Made by a program: the position numbers and the translations under genes. A stretch of 64,000 nucleotides of DNA from Tretioscincus oriximinensis (taxonomy: Eukaryota > Chordata > Lepidosauria > Squamata > Gymnophthalmidae): positions 1,156,576-1,220,575 of the forward strand of contig JAJVDF010000194.1 of NCBI GenBank assembly GCA_022410635.1. Reading direction: 5' to 3'. The stretch's first letter is position 1. Each line of letters opens with the position of its first letter. The notes beneath the pieces are model-generated. The model ran no database searches and was not told where the DNA came from. It saw only the letters and a list, made by a program, of their open reading frames with translations. Below are positions 21,770 through 33,220 of this stretch, one piece after another.

Positions 21770-22625
21770 GCATCAGTGACTGGATCTGCAGTGGTTCAGC
21801 AGCACCTGAGAGCCACATGCCAGAAATGCAGAAATAACGTCCTTTAGCAAGAAACAGAAAGAAGAGTCTTCTTCTGCCAGCTTGTGTTTTTTCATCTGTA
21901 CCATCTGGATCATTGTAGAGTCATTCCCTGGCTCACCTGTGGCTGACGTTCAGCAGAAAATTCAGCCAGCACCAATGATTAGGTAAAGAACTATTCTCTG
22001 TATTTCCAAAGAGCCTATGTGCACCCTCAAGATGCCTGCAAATAGTCATACTGTGTAGTCCTCTAAATTTTTGGAGATAATTTATTTGTAAAATTTGCCT
22101 CCAAATAGATGCATGTAAGATTAAAGTTCCAAGGAGGAATCTGAATAAAAGCATAACTTTTCTATTTCAAGAATAAATAAAGAAGAAAAAGTGTTAAAGA
22201 AAAACTTAATTAGAGGCGCACAGGTTGGCTTTCATCTCTAATTAGATACTATATATAGAAAAATGAATTTAAAGCTAAAACATTTAACAGAGCAGTGTTA
22301 AACTTGTTTTTCTTTTATCACTCATATATTCATGGATATAAGATATGAATAGCAAGGTTGCTGTAATTCTGCCAGCTCTAGATTATTATCCCTTTCTACT
22401 AATATAAACTGGCTGGCAAAGTATGGAGGGTAGGTGAAAGGAAATGAGAATGCCTCTTTGAGAAGTTGGGTAGTCCTACTGGCTCTTAAAGAAGACATCT
22501 CTAGATCCAGACGAGCAAAACCTATACCATCAGGTGGTTAATATGTTGTTTAGTGGCAATGTACTGGAGAGAATTGTGGCTGTCCAACTGTAAGCAAGTT
22601 TGATGGAAGCTGATTGTCTAAATCT
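21770..22625. other. No recognised feature
   Basis: Unique-looking AT-rich sequence. Nothing supportable. Confidence 0.45.
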
Positions 22626-22659
22626 ATTTCATTGTGGCTCCTGATCTAGTTGGGGCATG

Positions 22660-22775
22660 GTCATAAAAGGGCATTTGAACCATCCTTAATCCTGAAGAAC
22701 TGAAGACCAGAAAAAATGGCTTTGAACTGAAAAACATAAAAAGTGGTTTAGTCCAGTTCTTCATGACTTAAAAGC
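22660..22775. repeat. Short foldback repeat, copy 1
   Basis: CCTTAATCCTGAAGAACTGAAG near 22684 is answered by CCAGTTCTTCATGA near 22753, giving an imperfect hairpin with ACCAGAAAAA between. The same arrangement occurs at 25060-25160. Confidence 0.45.
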
Positions 22776-22829
22776 AAGGAATGTCTTTTTCCAGCTGATT
22801 TGCCAACTTACAGTCCTTTCTGGGCAGAG

Positions 22830-23260
22830 AGAGTTTGGCCACAGGGATCCTTGATCTGATAACTTCCAGATGGAACATGGGACAGCCATTAAAACTACAG
22901 CCAGTGAAGAAGGATGCAGCTGCCTTTTTGATTAGTACTGGCCATTTTCTGACAAGAATTACATTAGCTGCCTTTTTGCTATCAAACACAGTTCAAGGAA
23001 CAATCTGGACCCACAATCTATCTAACAGAACACTTCCTATAGGAACTTGCCTATGTCCTAAAATTTGTAGTGGATGACATGGGAAGGTATGAGAAGACAT
23101 TCCCATCGGCAGCCCTCAGATTATGGAATTGACTCCCCTTTGTAGTGTGTCAGTATCTCATTACATGTTTTTAGGCTTCTTTGGGTAAGGAGAACAGCAT
23201 CCTTTCCCAGTGAAGGCACTGATGCTGTTACAGATATTTTGTTTTATTTGTTTTAATAGT
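22830..23260 (+). pseudogene. L2-like LINE, RT C-terminal fragment
   Basis: About 22840-22960 reads DLITSRWNMGQPLKLQPV and KKDAAAFLISTGHF, matching the VTSRLDYCN..LP.K.LRKLQLVQNAAARLL.G region of L2-like reverse transcriptases. Near 23090-23150 TFPSAALRLWN stop LPF matches the SVAAPRLWNSLP block. The HWLP block between them is missing or decayed. Several stops. Confidence 0.6.
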
Positions 23261-25055
23261 TCCTTCACTGTGGGAAATGAGGAAGACAGATATCCCCACA
23301 CAANCTGATTTTGTATTTTTGCAATACTGATCTTTCTTAATATGGAATGATCCGATGACAGAATTCTCCATTTCTATGTTAGTTAAAGAACCCACTCACT
23401 ATACAATTTGTGTCTCTTATTTCATCCTATTGAATATTAAACTCAGTTAGAAGTTTTATTTATTGCTTCATATACTTCTCCCAACAGCTTTGAGTGGGAG
23501 AAACAGTATTTTATCTGGTAGTAGGAATACACACGCCAACAGACTTTTGTTATTCAGCTTGAGAATTTGCTTTTAAAAGATTGTAGATTCAAGTTTACAT
23601 TACATGTGATTTATTGCACATCAACCCGTTAGTTGACCTTCAATTTGTGTAGTTTTAGAAGAGACCATATATATATAGGGGTGCCATAAAAACACAGGAT
23701 AGGGAAGCTGACGGTTTCATCACTTTGTAAAAGAGAAAATGTTATCAGATGCAGTTTATAATGACTGCAGGATCTGTTGAAATCCAAATTCATTAAAACT
23801 ACAGCTGTCCTATCTTGGTTTTTTTTTTTTTAATAACCTTTTATATCAGATAAGAAAGGAAAAAGTTTATGAGAGCAAACAGGGATATAGTTAGGAGAGA
23901 ATAAACCATTGACAAAGCTAGGCCACACGCAAAATAAGGTTCTTTTTATGCTTATCTTTTGGAAATAGTTCTGATTCAAAGAATACCACTCCATGACGTT
24001 CATGTTGAAGGAATATCCTATTTTAGGCCCAGGGACTTTTAGTGTGGATGTTGTTAATGGGTTTTCCCATCCAGACCCAGCTTATTCCTCATTGCTGTTG
24101 GACAAGAGGATGGCATACCTGCTACATAGGCAGGTAGGACTCTTCCACTGTCTGCATTCACAGAAGTTAAGTTAAAGAAGCAGGAGGGAAAGAGCCTTAC
24201 NTGATTACAGCTGGAATTTTACAGCCTGGTATGCAAAATGTGATTGGTTGAATTCAAAACAGCCATGAACATTCCAAAGCAACAAAGAGCAGTTATGACA
24301 GTTATAGTTAAGGTTCTGGCTCTCATGAGAGAAACAATATGGGTTTAATTTAACTAGCCTGATAAATGAGAAGCATCTATTATATGAGAAAGTAAAAATA
24401 TGGTCCAAATGAAAAACTAGGGAACACTCTTAAATTGTATCAATAGACTTTATTATAAGTTGTATGAAACTGAAGTTTTACTGTTAAAAGGCTAGACTAT
24501 TTATTGCAAGTTTAATCCTTCTATCCATAGATATGGCACAAAGGGGTTATATACTTCTGGAAACTCTGCTAACCAAGATCATAAATGTATATTATACAAT
24601 AATATGTATATATGTCTGATTGCCCTTTAGGGATGGAAAGACAGAACATGATGCAAACACAATGTTCCTGCAATCTGCCAGAACCATTGCCTAAGCTAAG
24701 TGTAGAAAATGCTCAGGCCAGTATCTTTGGATACTGGCCAGTTGGCAAACAGATGAATCTTCCCAGTAGATACAAGATGCCATAGTTCAAGACGTCACTG
24801 TACAGCTGCAATTTTACTTGTGATTTGGTTCTGCTTAATAAAGTTGTTGTTTGTCTGGAATCAAGCACTGTAGGTGATCAAGAAAGACAATCTGTTCAAG
24901 GCTTAGTGTGAGCAGCAACATTTTCATATTTTAAAGGGATATTTGGAATTTGTTTGTTGTCTTCCACTTGTTCCCTCTTAAATTGGCAGTGGCAGCCAAT
25001 GAAATTGCAAAGCATATCTAAAGCTAGACATCATAGGGCATTGTCACATATATGC
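23261..25055. other. No recognised feature
   Basis: AT-rich, apparently unique. T11 run near 23819. No gene or repeat signature found. Confidence 0.45.
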
Positions 25056-25059
25056 TATT

Positions 25060-25160
25060 CAACAGTCCTTAATCCTGAAGAATGAAATTGAAAACCAGAA
25101 AAAACAGGTTTAAAATTAGCTTCTCTGGTTATCAGTCCTGTTCTTCAGGGCTGAGAGTTG
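25060..25160. repeat. Short foldback repeat, copy 2
   Basis: CCTTAATCCTGAAGAATGAA, then ACCAGAAAAAACAGG, then GTCCTGTTCTTCAGG: the same hairpin layout as 22660-22775. Confidence 0.45.
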
Positions 25161-25589
25161 CTTAGCACATGTAATATAAAATGAGCATACCAAGAAGAGC
25201 ACAACTGGTCCATTAACTCAAGCAGCCTATGCTTACAGGCTGTTTCCAGACCTGCATTATGTTAGGGTATCGCTGAATCTAGGCAACCCAACTCACTTTG
25301 AAAGAGGTTACTGGTGGGTGTGATAAGAGCTTTCAAATACTGAACAACATGTAATGGCCCAGGCCTAGCTGCTGGCTTTGAAGGCTAAATGCAGTCTTCA
25401 AAGACTGCTTGTACCAAGCCTTCCAAGGTCACAAAGAAAATTCTCAGCCTTAGTTTCTGGCCAAGTCATTTTCACCACTACTTCCAGCTATGTGTTCTTT
25501 GTATGCCATGGCAAAGAACTCCTTGCGGAGTTTGGGGGATATGTAGTGTACTATATGTAGTGTACTAATAGTTTCAAGACAGGTTTATG

Positions 25590-25822
25590 GACACCAAGGG
25601 TATAAATGGATNCTAGGATGGATGTCTGGATGTTGCCTCCGGGATGGAGCAACAGGCAGGACTCCTGAAATACCATTTGCAGGGAGTCATGAACAGGAGC
25701 ATATTTTGCTTTCCTCTATTCGGACTGCCCAGGTGCATCTGGTGGGCCTCTGTGTGACACAGAATGCTGGACTTGATGGGCTGTGGCCTGATCCAATATG
25801 GCTCTTCTTATGTTCTTATGTT
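25590..25822 (+). mobile_element. CR1-like LINE 3' end, copy a
   Basis: 3' untranslated end of a CR1-like LINE. It contains GATGGATGTCTGGATGTTGCC, CAGGCAGGACTCCTGA, CGGACTGCCCAGGTGCATCT and GGACTTGATGGGCTGTGGCC, and ends in the octamer tail CTTATGTTCTTATGTT. Near-identical tails are at 33221 (plus) and 27266 (minus, attached to RT sequence), which ties this tail to CR1. 5'-truncated. Confidence 0.75.
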
Positions 25823-26099
25823 ATCTCCACTATCTTCTAGAATAAACACAGCATTCCTAGTAAAATGGACAAAGTATCTTTTTGGTGCCCTATCCTTGTC
25901 CATATATTTCTCCAATGTAGATAAAGAATACTGAAGAAGAGGATTTATTTCAGTGCATACTAGTGAGTAGACAGCAGCACTTGAGACTGGAACACGTGTC
26001 TAACAAGATGTCTATGGAAGACTCACATGCACACTCACTATATATATTTGGACATCTAAAAGGGACTCGAGAAAATAAAATTTTCTATGTCTTTTATCC

Positions 26100-26215
26100 A
26101 TTCTAAGTAGCTGTTTTTATGTCTGTTTTATTGGGACCCTCCTTGAGACTCTTAAGGGCAGGGTATAAATCTAAATAAATAAATAATAAATAAATAAATA
26201 AATAAATAAAAACAT
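26100..26215 (+). mobile_element. LINE 3' tail with (AAAT)n
   Basis: CTTGAGACTCTTAAGGGCAG then GGTATAAATCTAAATAAATAAATAATAAAT is the usual end of an L2/CR1-like LINE copy. Only the last about 100 bp is present. Confidence 0.6.
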
Positions 26216-26370
26216 AACAAATAACAAACAAGCATGACTTTTAGATATTGTAATTACTCATGCTCCCCAGTGGAGACAGCCCCATTGACAGTTCTTTTTT
26301 TTGTTGATATGAATTTATTTGAAAATAACAGAAACTAGTGAAAAAAAGGTGTGGGGAAGAAAATAAACCT

Positions 26371-26600
26371 TATTTATTTATTTGTACTTATATCCCGCCC
26401 TATACCCAAAGATCTCAGGCAGCCAAACATAAGATGGCGCACATAGCTATTGTTGCTTTCTCCACAACAGACACCCTGTGAGAGAGTTCTAAAGAACTGT
26501 GACTGGCCCAAGGTCACCCAGTTGGCTTTCTTGGATGAGTGGGGAATCGAACCAGGAGACTACCAGATAAGAGTCCAGCTCCTTAACCACTATACCAAAC
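26371..26600 (-). mobile_element. tRNA-derived SINE with L2-like tail
   Basis: On the minus strand the head carries RNA polymerase III boxes: A box TGGTATAGTGGTTAAGG (26581-26597) and B box GGTTCGATTCC (26543-26553). A body with GCTGGGTGACCTTGGGCCAG and CACAGTTCT follows, and the end is TTTGGGTATAGGGCGGGATA plus (AAAT)n. Body and heads of this type are common in squamate tRNA-SINEs. The last about 50 bp match the tails of the L2-like LINEs at 2530 and 58921, so L2-like reverse transcriptase probably mobilised it. Full length, modestly diverged. Confidence 0.85.
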
Positions 26601-27262
26601 TAGATCTTATTCAAATAGCTTTCTATGCATAATTTAAATACCATTATTATCTCTCTGGCTTATCTTTCCTCTAAACCAAAGACACTGCCTAATGTCCTAA
26701 CCACTCACCACATAGTTGTTCCAGTTCCTTGACCATTTTGTTTGTATTTTCTGAAGTTAATAGACCTCTAATTACTTTGGAATTTCTGATAGTTGAAAAT
26801 GAATATTTTAGCATCCCTGTAATTTCTTCTTACCTCTCTTGGTGTACTTTCAGCTGCTTTGTCATTTTGTGGTCCAACTACCTCCCTCACTTTAATGTAT
26901 CAGAATATGAATGCATGGAACCCCACTGAGAAATGTCACTGAGCCTTATAGAAAAGATCTTGTAATTTCCATGAATAGCTTCCAGGAAGACTAATGAAGT
27001 ATCTCAAAGCAGAAACTTTGTAACTTTCTCTAGAGTTTGTTTTGTGCATAGTTTAACAAGTTTAAAAACCTGTCAGTGTTACCCACTACATTGTGAAAAT
27101 CATTATTCTGATTACCTCTTCTTTTTACTGAGAAGGCTAAAGAGACTTCCTCCCACCCTCATTTTGAAATCTGGGATGATAATATTACAGCAATAAATGT
27201 AAAATGGTCCCCTCTAGGAATTTATTTATTTTTCTTTCCTGCTTTCTGCATGGTTCACAATA
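26601..27262. other. No recognised feature
   Basis: AT-rich sequence between the SINE and the CR1 copy. Nothing supportable. Confidence 0.45.
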
Positions 27263-27265
27263 AAA

Positions 27266-28600
27266 GCAACATAAGAATATAACAGGAGCTATGCTGAATC
27301 AGGCCACAGCCCATCTAGTCTCACACAATGGGCCACCAACTGCACCTGGGCAGTCTGGAATAGAAGAAGGCAAAATCTTCAACCACTCTCAATGCCCTGC
27401 AAATGGCAATTCAGGAATCCTGCCTGTTGCTTCATCTCAGAGACAGCATCAAGACATCCATCCTAGTAGCTATTTTTACCCTTGATGTCCATGAACTTGT
27501 CTAATCCTCTCTTAATGCCTCCACCTCTTCTGGAAGTAAATTCCAAAGGCCAATGACTCTCTGGGTGAAAAAAATCCCTTGTTTGTCCCCTGGTCCTATT
27601 GTTATGTGTTAGAGAAAAATATTGTCCTCTATTCACCTTATGCATTTTGTGCATGATTTTGTACACTGCAATCAAATAACCTCTCAAATGCCATCTTTCA
27701 AGGCTGAAGAGACCCAGACATTGCAGCCAGATTTCATAAGGGAGTAGCTCCAGCCCCGTGATAATTCTTTCTGCCCTTTTCTTCCATTTCTCTAATTTCA
27801 CAATATCCTTTGTGAGATATGGTGACCAGAATTATATACAGTATTCCAAACGGGGCCTCACCACAGATTTATAAATAGACAAAACAAAACCCCAAGATAC
27901 TTTTCCTCTCTGTCACAGAAAGCTTGGATCCCATCAGTTGGTAGGAGTAATTTTGGTTCTTTGCCCCAATGTGCATGACTTTGCACTTGCTTACATTGAA
28001 GTGCATTTGCCACTTTGTTGTCCAGTCACCCAATTTCAATAGATCACTCTGAAGCTCCGTACAATTACTTTCAGTTTTCCCTACCCTTATTGTCAGCAAA
28101 CTTGGCTATTTCACTATTTACCTCAGCTTCCAGATTGTTTATGAATACATTAAAAAGCAGAGGTCCTACACACCCTGGGATATTCAACTTCTCACCTCTT
28201 TCTACCCAGAGAACTGTCTATTCACTATAACCTCTTTATCCACGTGTATATTAACACACTCAAATAATTCTAACAAGTTTGTAAGACATGATTTACCTTT
28301 GCAGAAGCCATGGTGAGTTTCATTCAGTAATACGTGTTTCTCTACGTGTTTAAGAATTTTGTCCTTAATTATGGTTTCCAACACTTTACCTGGAACTGAT
28401 GTTAAACTGATGGGTTTATAATTCCTGGGATCACTCTGGGACCCTTTTTTTGAAGATTGGTGTTATGTTATCTACCCTCCAATCTACTGGCACAGTGCCT
28501 GAGCCTAAGGAAAGATTAAATGTTTTATCTAGAGGTTTAGAAATTTCACATTTGAGTTCTTTAAGAATTCTGGCATGAATGCCATCTGGCCTCAACAGAA
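27266..28600 (-). pseudogene. CR1-like LINE, C-terminal ORF2 and 3' UTR, broken
   Basis: Read on the minus strand. About 28384-28205 gives KDKILKHVEKHVLLNETHHG and FCKGKSCLTNLLELFECVN, as in CR1 (HGFRKGxSCLTNLLEF). About 28175-28095 gives GPLLFNVFINNLEAEVNS then KFADN, the reverse transcriptase active-site region where FADD is expected. 28060-27930 gives LLKLGDWTTKWQMHFNVSKC and KVMHIG. 27801-27480 gives RAERIITGLELLPYEIW, LGLFSLERWHLRGYLIAVYK. The 3' UTR follows to about 27266, ending in an ATTCTTATGTT tail. A deletion separates the 28205 and 28180 blocks, the catalytic Asp pair is altered, and frameshifts and stops occur. Inactive relic, but the longest CR1 piece in the window. Confidence 0.85.
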
Positions 28601-28620
28601 ACAGTGAGTTAAGCTAGAGA

Positions 28621-29470
28621 GGACATCATAGAATCATGGAGTTGAAAGGGATCTCCAGGGTTATTGTGTCCAACCAGTGTTGGGTGCTTCTGGAAGTCAG
28701 ATATCGGGCAGGGAGCCCAAACATTTGGCAAAAGTTATCTCCCTCTTGTGTGCATGAATTTTTTATGGTGTGAGTTCCTGTGTGCGACACGAAGTGATGT
28801 CACTCTGGGCAGCATTGCCTGGAATAACACACTGAAAATGACATCACTACTGGTAAAATGATTCTCACAGAGGTGGGTAAAATACCTGCCCCCTGAGTAA
28901 GATGAGACAGCCATTTGCTTTTCCATGTAACCCTGCACAAGATCTCAGATCTTGTGCAAGAGTACATGATATTGGAGATTGCACGAGATACTCTTGCAAC
29001 TCCCAACCCTGGGTCCAATTCCCTGATCAAATGCAAGATTCACTAAACCATCCAAGACAGAAGGCTATCCAGCCTCTGTTGAACACCTCCAGTAAAGGAG
29101 AACTCACCATCTCTGTGGCAACCTGTTCCACTGTTTGACCACCCTTATTGTCAAAATCTTTTTTCTGATATCTTATCTATGTCCATTTCCTTACAGTTCC
29201 ATCCCATTGCTCTGCGATAGTCCTTTAGATTATAGATAGCTATCAGATCTCCTCTCAGTTTATTCTTTTGCAGTCTATAAAGGAGGCAAATATTGCAGGA
29301 AATGCCTTGAAGTGCTTTAAAGAGTATCCATAAGATCCCACTCCACAATCCTTTGTGTGATATGGGAATTGAAAAGATCCATGCTTTCAAGAGTAATACT
29401 TCCCATTGTGTGGAATTCACCCCATTTTCATTAAATAAGCTTTCACATATGAATTCCATTTTACTTTGTA
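28621..29470 (-). pseudogene. CR1 LINE 3' region, second subfamily, interrupted by a MITE
   Basis: Starts with CATAGAATCATGGAGTTGAAA, the reverse complement of a CR1 3' end with the classic ATTCTATG octamer. After the insert 28675-29011 it continues with AAGACAGAAGGCTATCCAGC, GAACACCTCCAGTAAAGGAG, CAACCTGTTCCACTGTTTGACC and the block around 29195-29245 that in CR1 encodes the LGLFSLE/LRGDLIAIY region (minus peptides NKLRGDLIAIYNLKDYR). The tail differs from the TTCTTATG tail of the neighbouring copy, so two CR1 subfamilies are present. Confidence 0.75.
28675..29011. mobile_element. hAT-like non-autonomous DNA transposon inside CR1
   Basis: A 337-bp insert with termini CAGTGTTGGG and, inverted, CAGGGTTGGG (9 of 10 match). 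The flanks TGTCCAAC (28667-28674) and GGTCCAAT (29012-29019) share six of eight bases and fit a decayed 8-bp duplication; GTCCAAC is also what CR1 has at this position. It contains GAAGTGATGTCAC and AAATGACATCAC, and a perfect ACAAGATCTCAGATCTTGT palindrome near 28938. No coding frame. Confidence 0.7.
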
Positions 29471-30650
29471 TTCTCTACTACATATCTTAGATGTTCTTCT
29501 TTATAGGGTTGCTATATGCCATGAATTTTGCAGACAATATGTGATTTTATAGAGTCATCCAGGCCAAGAAGGCTAGAGTCCATAATTTTTAGAGCAGGAG
29601 CAACAAGATTTGGGCAGGATTTATGAGGTACTATAAATTGTGTCATAGTTTTGGTTGTTTGCATTATGACAATCCTATTCCTGGACAGAAACTTTCAAAT
29701 TTGCTTGGAATTATTAAATTGCATGGCAGCATTTCTGAAAACATAGCTAGTTTCATTGAACCTATTATTCATTAATGTCCCAGGCTCTGACAAAAAGCAC
29801 ATTTTAAAAAGATCACATTTTCATTAGAAGCATGCAATGTTTTAAGTTAGATTTGAGAGTTCCATTTTTGCATTACTTGCCTCCCTTTTAGCACACTTTT
29901 CTAGGCCAGGAAAGAGTGTAGTTACAATGAAATTAGTACAATAATATTAGCTCTGTATTTGATCATATGGAATATAAATCTGGTATCAAATTCCCTTGAA
30001 GAAAAGCTGGCCTTTGAGTATTTTTAGTTTCTTATCTAAGTAGGAGTTGAAGTTTCTTTCCCTTGCTAAGCAAGTTGGGGCCGATATTGCCAATCCTGCC
30101 AGGTCTGCTCAAATTAATCCTGCTTTCACCTTTTTCTCCTTCTCCTCCTCCTTCTCCTCCTTCTTAAAAAAAACCCATCTCTGTGAGAATCATGAAATAA
30201 AGTATGCTGCAAACTGTTCTGCAGCTGTGAGAGAAGCAAAAAATAAATAAAAACAAATAAAAAATAATGTGCAGCTAGCAGCAATAAGTAGAAACAAAAA
30301 GAAATTGGCTGCAGTTTCCTTTAGGCAGTTGAATTCCATTTCTCTATTTCAGAATCGTTCTGTATGATCCTGAAATTTCAGTATGGTTATTTTAGAACTG
30401 GGCTGTATCTGGAAGGGAAGAAGAAAGTGTCTTGTTACTAGCTCAGAGAGGAACAAAAATAGTGAGCGCTGTATGACTCATGCTTTGTTTTATCCTTTTC
30501 ATATTGGGGTAACACAAGAGTGCGTTGGTAGACGAAGTCATGAACCTTTCCACATGAGCCATTATCTTTGCCCTTGGAGAGGTTCAGGACTCTGATTTCA
30601 ATCTGCTAGTGTAGAACAGGGAAGACCACATCCCCCAAGAGAAAGTTTCA
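29471..30650. other. No recognised feature
   Basis: Mostly unique-looking. A (TTCTCC)-type pyrimidine tract lies at 30130-30165. Nothing else supportable. Confidence 0.45.
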
Positions 30651-30654
30651 TTTT

Positions 30655-30965
30655 TATTGAGACACAGTGGTACAAAGGCTAAAAGCTTTGATCTTCACCT
30701 CTCAACAGACAGCGGAATTTGTGGCCCATGCTGGCAGTAGAGAGCAAGGTGAGTGCATTCTACTGGCCTCAGCTTCAACCAACTCAGCTGCCCAAAAGCA
30801 CTTTGCAATTAGATAAATGAGTATCGCCACAACATGGTGGAGACAATAGAATCTAAGCCTTTGGGTAAAAAAAATAGTTTGTAAGCTGCTTTGAGTTCCT
30901 TTGGGTGAGAAAAGAGGGGTATTAAAACCAGTTTTTCTTCTTACTATATGGAATGATCCTAGCAT
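30655..30965 (+). mobile_element. Diverged SINE, CTT-tail family
   Basis: The 3' half (GAATCTAAGCCTTTGGGTAA, GTAAGCTGCTTTGAGTTCCTTTGGG, GAAAAGAGGGGTATTAAAAC, CAGTTTTTCTTCTTA) matches the ends of the SINEs at 59691 (plus) and 47797 (minus). The tRNA-like head is barely recognisable (TCTCAACAGACAGCGGAATTTG). Older copy of that family. Confidence 0.6.
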
Positions 30966-31743
30966 AGAAATCAAAGGTCTCTAAGTGTAACATAAGAATC
31001 CATAGATTGTTAAAGTTATAAAATGTAAATATAAGTTATAAAATTACAAACCTCTCTATACAAATAGCATCTAATACTAATTAAAGACAACATGTGGTAC
31101 AATGGTGCCTTGTCAACAAGAATATAGTTTTGTGAAAGTGGTTCTTGCAAGCAATGTGCAAGTACATAGATAGTTCAAATAAACAATAGTTTCTAAGATT
31201 GCAGTACTAGGTGATAAAATTAAATGCGGGCCAGTATGAAATGAAATCAGTATGTTTTGACCTGTTTGGGTTTTCCTCAGTTATTTTCTGGTTCATGTTG
31301 TAGATACTTCTTAGTATTATGGAAGTATTTCTTCAAATCTTTCCAGGTTTCTCCTCAAAGCCAAATGCACCAAATAAAGTGATTTCAGATAGTTATAAAG
31401 AAAGAAGCTGTCTTCTCTGCTTGGAGATCGTGGGGAAGAGGTAGTCTTAGTGGTTAGTAATCATTATTCACTTAAGGAAATTGAAAACCCATTTCTGGAC
31501 AATTTAAGCATCTATTCTTCTTTCCTAAAAGGTCAGAAAACAGTAACTCCCCTGAGGATCGATTCAAAGGCAAATAAGATTTTGTAGAATCCCAATGAAA
31601 CTTTTGAAATAGATCTGGGGTGGCCAAACTATCAGTTCTAATTTGCAGAACCAATGACAAGTTAATTCAGCAACATGCTGTTGGCCATGTTTTACCTTCT
31701 CTAATGGAATACGCTGGGATCATTTCCTTGTGCACAGCATATG
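30966..31743. other. No recognised feature
   Basis: AT-rich. CTGGGGTGGCCAAACTATCAG at 31616 resembles the start of some hAT elements, but no matching far end was found. Confidence 0.4.
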
Positions 31744-31751
31744 ACTGCCTC

Positions 31752-32090
31752 CAGCGGCGGCTGGCCACTGGGTTCATGGGGCTCAGCGAACACTCAGAGA
31801 TTAAAATCAATTATAAAATCTCCTTTCATAGAGGAACTGCCAACTAATCAAAAAGCTCCAGGCAATTTTTTAATTGACAAAAGGGATCGCCAATCCCAGA
31901 ACCAATAGGAGGGGCTACAGTCTCTCAGTCTCCATAGAGGTGCTATTTTGTATTGACATTCAACTTGCAGACTGAGTGAGAGACTGGTAAGTACTCGAAT
32001 GTGCCTCCTCCCAGCTGATTTCCTAACTTTGCCAAGGCTGGAGGAACCTGCCCCCCCCCCCCCAGCCTCAAACTGCACCAGCCGCCGCTG
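31752..32090. mobile_element. hAT-like MITE with perfect TIRs and 8-bp duplication
   Basis: A 339-bp element with perfect 13-bp terminal inverted repeats CAGCGGCGGCTGG (31752-31764) and CCAGCCGCCGCTG (32078-32090), flanked by the exact 8-bp duplication ACTGCCTC (31744-31751 and 32091-32098). An 8-bp duplication and CAG...CTG termini are characteristic of hAT transposons. The interior has no transposase frame and includes a poly-C run (about 32051-32063), so it was moved in trans. The intact ends suggest it is among the youngest insertions here. Confidence 0.9.
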
Positions 32091-32099
32091 ACTGCCTCA

Positions 32100-33215
32100 G
32101 TAAGAACCCATAAAACATTGATTGCATGTTACTATTCCCATTTGATTTGCAGCCAGCCCCAGAGATAGAAAACTTGCCCTTGAAAGGAGTTCCTTGGTAA
32201 ATTGGTATAAAAACAGANAGCTTTTTTCCCTTAATGCCTCTCCCTTCCATTTGCAGGATTCTGTAAGAGCTGATTGCTGCCCAGTACAAATTATTTCTGC
32301 ATGGAAAATGGCCGACTTCAAGGGCCCTTCCCTCTTCAATGCTAAGCTGACTTTGGTGGAAACTTTGAACTCACAGAAAATTTGTCTCATAGCATCAGGA
32401 CATGCAAGTCTGGAAGGTGTAAGATGTGTCCTCTGTGGAGTATAGTTTCCAGGCAGTGATAAGATCAACAGATCTCAACACAAAGTTGTTGTTTTTTTCA
32501 ACTAAGAAGATGCAAGCTTACTGTGGTTCCTTTGACATACCATTTTCTCCAAATTCCTTTTTATCCATGCAAAGCACACTCATTTCATGCAAGCTGATTT
32601 CAACTGTCTTTAAATATGAATTATACAAGTGATTTGTTTGGCTGCTCTGCAGCAATTATTATTAATTAAATATTGATATCTCTCCAACGGAGCTCAATGA
32701 GCTTCTGTGAGTATAATGAAAGCTGGCTATATGCTTGGCATGGCCTTATCTCAAAAATTACAGAAACAATGAGCATACAATTACTGCCACATTAGAATAA
32801 TAAAGTTGAAAAGGCTGTTTAGATGTTTAATAGGTGTCAAACAATGCCACTGCAGTGTGTTAACTAGATATCAATTAGTGTAAAATGCTGACTGACATCT
32901 CAGAAGGATGGTAACAGATTGTTTGTTGATAGTATGTTGGTTGAAAGAATCCAATATCTTCCCCAACGGGCATTAATCTCCCTCTCTCAAAATAAATGAC
33001 ACTAGCTATCTGGCTGTTGATTTGGAAGTGCTTAGGAAGTCAAGCAGAAAATAAACTTTTGAAGTTCCTATTGGCTTACTCATCCTGCCATTGCTGTTAC
33101 AGCAATGAGTGATCCTTGGAGCAGACATTTCTCCCTTTTTGNGTGCTTTGTTATACTAGAACAGAACTCCATCATAAGCTTTCTCCATATGGGGTTAACA
33201 CTGCCTCTTTTTACA
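32100..33215. other. No gene recognised; includes a possible conserved non-coding segment
   Basis: 32630-32930 is AT-rich, repeat-free by eye and has motifs such as TATTAATTAAATATTGATA and AACTAGATATCAATTAG that are typical of homeodomain-bound conserved elements. This is inference from composition only. The overlapping short frames at 32068-32632 show no recognised homology. Confidence 0.3.
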
Positions 33216-33220
33216 ACTAG

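Noticed and set aside
26530..26600. Functional tRNA gene on the minus strand
   Set aside because: Same reason: it is the head of a SINE with an L2-like tail.
31616..31743. Second hAT element starting CTGGGGTGGCCAAACT
   Set aside because: No matching far end or target duplication found.
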